This document shows, piece by piece, positions 60,128 through 64,000 of a DNA stretch of 64,000 bases. The stretch is from the NCBI GenBank assembly GCA_039025855.1, contig JBCCNL010000016.1, positions 8,154 through 72,153 of the forward strand, read 5' to 3'. Position 1 is the stretch's first letter. Each line of letters begins with the position of its first letter. The position numbers and the translations under genes are program-made. A model generated the notes under the pieces. The model did not search any database. It saw only the letters and a program-made list of their open reading frames with translations, and was not told the DNA's origin. This DNA is from JBCCOW01 sp039025855. GTDB lineage: Bacteria; Planctomycetota; Phycisphaerae; Phycisphaerales; Phycisphaeraceae.

Positions 60128-60628
60128 ATGCCCACCCCCACCCGCCGCTTCAACACCACCCCCACCACCCCCGACCCCGCCCGCGCCGAGCAACGCGTCA
60201 AGCTCGGCCTCCAACTCTTCAAAGCCGCCGAGGCCCGCCTCGCCGCCCAGCACGACACCCTCGCCCAGATCAAGTCCGAGCAGGCCAACCTCCGCGAGTC
60301 CATCCAGCACGAGGTCGCCAAGTCCCTCCAGACCTACGACCAGTGGATGGGCCGCATCGACGAGAGTTGGAGCTCCGCCGTCCGCGACCTCACCGCCCGC
60401 CTCGACAAGCTTGAGACCGACTTCGCCGACCAACTCACCGTCATGAACGCCCTCCTCGCCCGCCTCGACGACCTCACGCAAGACTCAGCAGGAGGCGACG
60501 CGGCTTCAGCCGCGTCGGATGCCCCCGACGACTCAACCCCCGACACCGACCACGCCGTCTTCCTCCGCGTCCTCCGCCAGCTCGAAGGCCACCGCGACAA
60601 CGACCGCCCCAACAACGCCGCCGCCTAA
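60128..60628 (+). CDS. Coiled-coil protein of unknown function
   Basis: The 166 aa have a polar N-terminus and a helical, heptad-rich middle (about 20-115, such as SEQANLRESIQHEVAKSLQ and LTARLDKLETDFADQLTVM). A polar Asp/Ser tail follows, then a short helix (HAVFLRVLRQLEGHRD). No membrane segment is present. The tail residues AGGDAASAASDA are encoded by a hairpin repeat (60496-60517). No family is recognised. It diverges from the Nif3-like gene with 112 nt between. Confidence 0.62.
   Translation: MPTPTRRFNTTPTTPDPARAEQRVKLGLQLFKAAEARLAAQHDTLAQIKSEQANLRESIQHEVAKSLQTYDQWMGRIDESWSSAVRDLTARLDKLETDFADQLTVMNALLARLDDLTQDSAGGDAASAASDAPDDSTPDTDHAVFLRVLRQLEGHRDNDRPNNAAA
60496..60517. repeat. CGACGCGGCT-TC-AGCCGCGTCG hairpin in the coiled-coil gene
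   Basis: A 10-bp perfect stem with a TC loop lies in frame in the C-terminal tail, giving an Ala/Ser/Asp-rich insert. It is a further example of a GC hairpin inside coding sequence. Confidence 0.75.
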
Positions 60629-60647
60629 TTCTCCGCCCCCACTCCAG

Positions 60648-60676
60648 TAGCTGCGGGCACACCTGCCCGCAGCCGC
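60648..60676 (+). repeat. TAGCTGCGGGC hairpin, intergenic copy
   Basis: It matches the copy inside the histidine kinase (23137-23165, opposite strand) in 28 of 29 nt. It lies just after the coiled-coil gene. The layout is TAG, then GCTGCGGGC, loop, then GCCCGCAGC. Confidence 0.85.
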
Positions 60677-60718
60677 CCATCAACGACGCAAGACAAGCCC
60701 ACTCACATCCCACCGCCA

Positions 60719-60743
60719 GGCCATCCGGCTTCAGCGGGATGGA
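60719..60743. repeat. GCTTCAGCGGGATGG hairpin between convergent genes
   Basis: GGCCATCCGGC-TTCA-GCGGGATGG, pairing with one mismatch and a bulge. It is a reverse-oriented relative of 22525-22548 and 40502-40525. It ends two nucleotides before the aminotransferase stop codon (60745). Confidence 0.65.
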
Positions 60744-60744
60744 A

Positions 60745-61950
60745 CTACACCCCCGCCCCCACACCCACCGGCAACACCCGCCCCAACTGACGCAGCGCCT
60801 GCCGGATCCGCTGCTCGTTCTCCACCAGCGCCAGCCGCACAAACCCCTCACCCGCAGGCCCGAACGCCGCCCCCGGCGTCATCGCCACCTCCGCCTGCTC
60901 CACCATCTCCAGGCACAGCTTCTCCGACGACCCCCCAAACGCCACCAACTGATCCGGCGCCACCTTCGCCCACACAAACATCGAGGCCCTCGGCCGATCC
61001 ACCGTCCACCCCAGCTTCCGCAGCCCCTCCACCAACAAGTCCCGCCGCGCCGCGTACTTCTCATTCTGCTGTTCGATGTGCTTGTCCCCCTCCCGCATCG
61101 CGATGATTGCCGCGATCTGCACCGCCTGAAAAATCCCGTAGTCGTAGTACCCCTTCACCGTCGACAACGCCTTGATCATCTCCGCGTTCCCACAGCAAAA
61201 CCCAATCCGCCAGCCCGCCATGTTGTACGGCTTGCTCAGCGTGCTGAACTCCACCCCAAAGTCCTTCGCGCCAGCCGCCTGCAGATAGCTTGGCGCCTTG
61301 TACCCATCGAAGCACGTCTCGCCATACGCGAAGTCGTGCATCACCATCACCTGGTGCCGATCCGCCAGCTCCACCACCTTCTCGAAGAACCCCGGCTCCA
61401 CCGTCATCGTCGTCGGGTTATGCGGGTAACACAAAATCACCACCTTCGGCCGCGGCTGCAGCTGATCCAGCACGTGATCGATCCGCTCCAGAAACGCATC
61501 GTCATTCCCCAACGGCACCGACACCGTCGACGCACCCGCCAACACCACCGCCGTCGTGTGGATCTGGAACGCCGGGTCCGCCACCACCGCGATATCGCCC
61601 GGCCCCAGCAGCCCCAAACACATATGGCTAAACCCCTCCTTCGACCCGATCGTCGCGATCACCTCCGTGTCCGGGTCCAGCTCCACCCCCCACTTCCGCT
61701 CATACTTCAGCGCCATGTCCCGCCGAAGGTTGTACACCCCCGCCGACACCGAATACCGGCTGTTCCGCGGGTCCAGCACCGCCTCCCGGATCTTCTCCAC
61801 CACCGGGTCCGGCGGCGCGTCCGACGGGTTCCCCATGTTCATATCAATTACATCCGCCCCCGCCTTCCGCTGCTCATAGATCAAGTTCTTCAACCGCCCC
61901 AACATGTAAGGCGGCAGCCGTTCAACCCGATTCGAAACCTGGATCTTCAT
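60745..61950 (-). CDS. PLP-dependent aminotransferase (AlaC/LL-diaminopimelate type)
   Basis: 401 aa from the ATG at 61950; the open frame further upstream passes through a hairpin repeat. Fold type I with Asn178 in CYPHNPTTMTV, Asp206/Tyr209 in MHDFAYGETCFDGYKAPSYL and PLP Lys240 in TLSKPYNMAGWRIGF. This subgroup includes alanine aminotransferase AlaC and LL-diaminopimelate aminotransferase (DapL). Planctomycete genomes often use DapL for lysine synthesis, but the sequence alone does not choose between the two. Confidence 0.88.
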   Translation of the reverse strand: MKIQVSNRVERLPPYMLGRLKNLIYEQRKAGADVIDMNMGNPSDAPPDPVVEKIREAVLDPRNSRYSVSAGVYNLRRDMALKYERKWGVELDPDTEVIATIGSKEGFSHMCLGLLGPGDIAVVADPAFQIHTTAVVLAGASTVSVPLGNDDAFLERIDHVLDQLQPRPKVVILCYPHNPTTMTVEPGFFEKVVELADRHQVMVMHDFAYGETCFDGYKAPSYLQAAGAKDFGVEFSTLSKPYNMAGWRIGFCCGNAEMIKALSTVKGYYDYGIFQAVQIAAIIAMREGDKHIEQQNEKYAARRDLLVEGLRKLGWTVDRPRASMFVWAKVAPDQLVAFGGSSEKLCLEMVEQAEVAMTPGAAFGPAGEGFVRLALVENEQRIRQALRQLGRVLPVGVGAGV

Positions 61951-62002
61951 CCCCACACAATAGCCCAACCCCACCCACCAAACCTCGACAAAAGCCCACC
62001 CC

Positions 62003-62031
62003 CCTAAAGCCCGGGGGTCGCCACCCCCGGC
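62003..62031. repeat. GCCCGGGGGT hairpin, intergenic copy (right end truncated)
   Basis: CCTAAAGCCCGGGGGTCGCC then ACCCCCGG, with the last stem bases lost. It lies in the 180-nt gap before the aminotransferase gene. Confidence 0.8.
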
Positions 62032-62045
62032 CACCTCTCACCGAA

Positions 62046-62068
62046 GCCCACGCTTTCCAAGCGTGGGC
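62046..62068. repeat. GCCCACGCTT-TCC-AAGCGTGGGC hairpin
   Basis: A 10-bp perfect stem with a TCC loop. It shares GAAGCCCACG and the TCC loop with the copy inside the PPIC-type gene (63040-63064). It is in the intergenic gap before the aminotransferase. Confidence 0.75.
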
Positions 62069-62130
62069 ACGCCGCGGCAGCTCGAGCCCACCCATCACTA
62101 GGCTCTAACAGCTAACCGCTAGCAACTCTC

Positions 62131-63144
62131 CTACCGCCCCTCCCAAACCTTCCCCAACGCCGGGTCAAGCACCACAATCTCCCCCTCATCCAACAACCGC
62201 CGCGCCACCCGCGACATCGCCAAAGCCTCCGCCTCCCGCCGCAGCCCCGCCTCCAACTCCCCACGCACCGCCGACATAACCGTCCCGTCCCCCGGCAGCT
62301 CCCGCTCCAACCGAAGCACCGCCACCCCCTCCTCCAACACAATCGGCCGGCTCACACTCCCCACCCCCTCCAACCGCCAAAGCGCCTCCCGCAGCGCCCC
62401 CGCATAGCTCGGGTCCAGCTCCGAAATCGCCGGCAGCAGCCCCCCCTGCACCGAACTCCGATCAATCGACCGCTCCGCCGCCACCTCCGCAAACGCCTCA
62501 CCCCCCAACCCACCACCCCCTAAAGCCCGGGGGTCGCCACCCCCGGGCTCACGCGCCGCCTCAACCTCCCGCTCCCGCACCGCACGCATCGCCGACTCCG
62601 CCTCCCCCACCGTCCGCGTCAGGATCAACCGCGCCTGACGCCTCGGCCCATGCCGAACATCAAACGCCCGCAACACCGCCCGGTCCGACACCGGCTCCAA
62701 CCCCTCACGCAACGCCAACACCCGCAATCCCGCATTCCTCCGGAGCAGCCCCACAAACGCCGCCGCATCCAAACCATCCTCCCGCCGAAAGTCCGCCAAC
62801 AACCGCTCCGCCACCGCCGGGTCCGCGTTCAATCCCGCCACCATCCGCGCCCGCTCCGCCTGCAACTCCGCCTCCCCAATCTCCACCCCCAGTTCCCCCA
62901 GCCGCACCGCCAACAACCGGTCCAACGCCACCTCCGACAGTGCCCCCACCCCACCCCGCCGCACCAGCCCCCCCCAAACCTCACCCCGCGTCACCCCCAC
63001 CCCACCCACATACGCCGCCACAGAATCCCCCCCCTGTTGAAGCCCACGGACTCCGTCCGTGGGTCCCGCGCTGCCGCCAACGTGACCACCCGCACACCCC
63101 GCTAACCCCACCACGACCAACACAGAAAACACCCTGGCCATCAT
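62131..63144 (-). CDS. Lipoprotein with PPIC-type (SurA/PrsA-like) isomerase features
   Basis: The 337 aa have a lipoprotein signal (VLVVVGLAGCAG, Cys17) and a helical N-terminal SurA-N-like region (about 60-165). The C-terminal part carries parvulin-like features (EAFAEVAAERSIDRSSVQGG, LLPAISELDPSYAGALREAL and VSRPIVLEEGVAVLRLER). It would help fold exported proteins in the periplasm. Two repeat insertions lie in frame: 63040-63064 near the N-terminus and 62519-62549 at residues about 199-209 (EPGGGDPRALG), the latter in the start of the parvulin region. The isomerase call is moderate. Confidence 0.75.
   Translation of the reverse strand: MMARVFSVLVVVGLAGCAGGHVGGSAGPTDGVRGLQQGGDSVAAYVGGVGVTRGEVWGGLVRRGGVGALSEVALDRLLAVRLGELGVEIGEAELQAERARMVAGLNADPAVAERLLADFRREDGLDAAAFVGLLRRNAGLRVLALREGLEPVSDRAVLRAFDVRHGPRRQARLILTRTVGEAESAMRAVREREVEAAREPGGGDPRALGGGGLGGEAFAEVAAERSIDRSSVQGGLLPAISELDPSYAGALREALWRLEGVGSVSRPIVLEEGVAVLRLERELPGDGTVMSAVRGELEAGLRREAEALAMSRVARRLLDEGEIVVLDPALGKVWEGR
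62519..62549. repeat. GCCCGGGGGT hairpin inside the PPIC-type lipoprotein gene
   Basis: CCTAAA, then the stem GCCCGGGGGT/ACCCCCGGGC with a CGCC loop. In frame on the minus strand it gives EPGGGDPRALGG. It has the same orientation relative to the gene as in the Nif3-like gene. Confidence 0.88.
63040..63064. repeat. CCCACGGAC-TCC-GTCCGTGGG hairpin near the PPIC-type gene start
   Basis: A 9-bp perfect stem with a TCC loop encodes residues about 27-35 (TDGVRGLQ), directly after the lipid-anchor region, where a linker tolerates insertion. It is related to 62046-62068. Confidence 0.75.
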
Positions 63145-63193
63145 CCCCGCACGCTAAGATTGCAGTCCAAACCTGTCAAAGCCCCACCCGACC

Positions 63194-64000
63194 ATGCCCG
63201 ACTCCCCTCCCGACACAGTCGCCCCACCCGACACCCCCACCTCCCCCAGCCTTATCGTCTGCCCTTACTGCGGACACGTCCAGGAACGCTCTCATCGCTG
63301 CGTCGCCTGCGGCGGCCTCTTCGAGCCTCTCTCCCGCAAGGCCACCCAGATCGCCATGGGCCCCTGGTACATCCGCGACAAGCAAAACCCCTTCCGCCCC
63401 GGCTGCTCCTACGACACCCTCCTGGCCATGATCAAGGCCGGCCGCATCACCCCCACCACCATCCTCCGCGGACCCACCACCCGCCAGTTCTGGGCCGTCG
63501 CCCGCAACGTCCCCGGCATCGCCCACCACCTCGGCTACTGCCACGCCTGCGGCAAACGCGTCGACCCCAACGCCACCGAATGCCCCCACTGCGGCGCAAA
63601 ATTCCGCCCCGTCCACACCCGCGACCACCTCGGCCTCGCCTACCGCCACAACAACGACGCAAAACGCGCCCAACGCGAAATCGAACTCGAACGCAAAGGC
63701 CTCTCCCCCGAAGAGGCCGCCCGCCAAGCCGCCCAGGAAATCCCCACCAACAAACCCTCCACCCCCCGCCGCCTAAAGCCCGGGGGTGGCACCCCCGGGC
63801 CCGCCGCAGCATCAACCCCGACCGGGGACACTTCAGCAGCAACTTCCGAAACGACTTCAGGGGGCGGCGACCTCCTCGACCAGGTCCTCGACCTCTCCGA
63901 GTTCGACACCCTCGCCGCCCCACCCGCCCCAACCACCGCATCGGCAACACCCACCCCACAACCCGCCGGCCAAACCCTCGACTTCACCCCAGCCCCAGAC
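63194..64000 (+). CDS. Zinc-ribbon and GYF_2-like domain protein (3' end cut by window edge)
   Basis: At least 269 aa with no stop before the window end. Two zinc ribbons have Cys23/Cys26/Cys36/Cys39 (CPYCG...CVACGG) and Cys116/Cys119/Cys130/Cys133 (CHACGKR...CPHCGAKF). Between them is a GYF_2/DUF4339-like domain (about 56-113) with MGPWYIRDKQNPFRPG and ITPTTILRGPTTRQFW. A low-complexity tail follows. Residues about 194-204 (LKPGGGTPGP) come from a hairpin repeat in the reverse orientation to the others. The function is unknown; the domain mix suggests protein-protein binding. Confidence 0.75.
   Translation, partial: MPDSPPDTVAPPDTPTSPSLIVCPYCGHVQERSHRCVACGGLFEPLSRKATQIAMGPWYIRDKQNPFRPGCSYDTLLAMIKAGRITPTTILRGPTTRQFWAVARNVPGIAHHLGYCHACGKRVDPNATECPHCGAKFRPVHTRDHLGLAYRHNNDAKRAQREIELERKGLSPEEAARQAAQEIPTNKPSTPRRLKPGGGTPGPAAASTPTGDTSAATSETTSGGGDLLDQVLDLSEFDTLAAPPAPTTASATPTPQPAGQTLDFTPAPD
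63773..63801. repeat. GCCCGGGGGT hairpin inside the zinc-ribbon gene, reverse orientation
   Basis: CTAAAGCCCGGGGGT, a GGC loop, then ACCCCCGGGC. It is in frame but read in the opposite direction from the Nif3-like, PPIC-type and membrane-protein copies, so the peptide is LKPGGGTPGP rather than EPGGGDPRALGG. Confidence 0.85.

Overview
The window is high-GC bacterial chromosome that most resembles a planctomycete of the class Phycisphaerae. The reasons are PEP-CTERM proteins, an H-X9-DG prepilin-like protein, DUF4380 and DUF6785-like proteins, a Gfo/Idh/MocA oxidoreductase, small hairpin repeats scattered at gene junctions, and a flagellar gene order shared with spirochaetes and Firmicutes. The lineage call is an inference from gene content; there is no rRNA in the window. 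No CRISPR array, prophage or transposase gene was seen.

Left part (1-26.7 kb, all minus strand, so read from right to left): one long flagellar cluster. It begins with a membrane TPR protein, a FlgN-like chaperone and a translationally coupled sensor kinase/NtrC-type regulator pair. A sigma-54 promoter then precedes flgB-flgC-fliE-fliF-fliG-fliH-fliI-fliJ-motE-like-fliK-flgD-(small hook-region ORF)-flgE-flbD-motA-motB-fliL-fliN-fliO-fliP-fliQ-fliR-flhB-flhA (flhA runs off the left edge). This encodes the basal body, export gate and ATPase, hook, and stator. fliM is not between fliL and fliN. The kinase/regulator pair probably activates the sigma-54 promoter in front of flgB.

Middle (26.8-44 kb): housekeeping genes prfB and an aspartate-type aminotransferase, then a Gfo/Idh/MocA oxidoreductase. 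Next comes an accessory stretch with three diverged paralogs of a secreted/anchored protein whose C-terminus resembles a type II pseudopilin end, several membrane proteins, and a CPBP-type intramembrane protease. A complete dTDP-L-rhamnose operon (rfbA-rfbC-rfbD-rfbB) follows.

Right part (44-64 kb): a GT4 glycosyltransferase fused to a large helical domain, and dihydrolipoyl dehydrogenase. Then comes a carbohydrate-type locus: a GntR/LacI-type regulator with its own promoter and palindromic operator, a PEP-CTERM protein, an H-X9-DG pseudopilin and a clan GH-A-like secreted glycoside hydrolase. After it lie hisF, two tandem related PEP-CTERM proteins, a UAA-anticodon tRNA with a short variable loop, a DUF4380 lipoprotein, a fructosamine-kinase-like protein, tRNA-Ala(GGC), a Nif3-like protein, an AlaC/DapL-type aminotransferase, a PPIC-type lipoprotein and a zinc-ribbon/GYF-like protein cut by the right edge.

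The most unusual signal is not a gene. It is a dense set of short hairpin repeats, many with a TAG-type tetranucleotide at the hairpin foot, like REP sequences. They lie in gaps and, repeatedly, in frame inside unrelated proteins, where one family leaves the peptide EPGGGDPRALGG. Plus-strand G/C skew also flips several times across the window, independently of gene direction.
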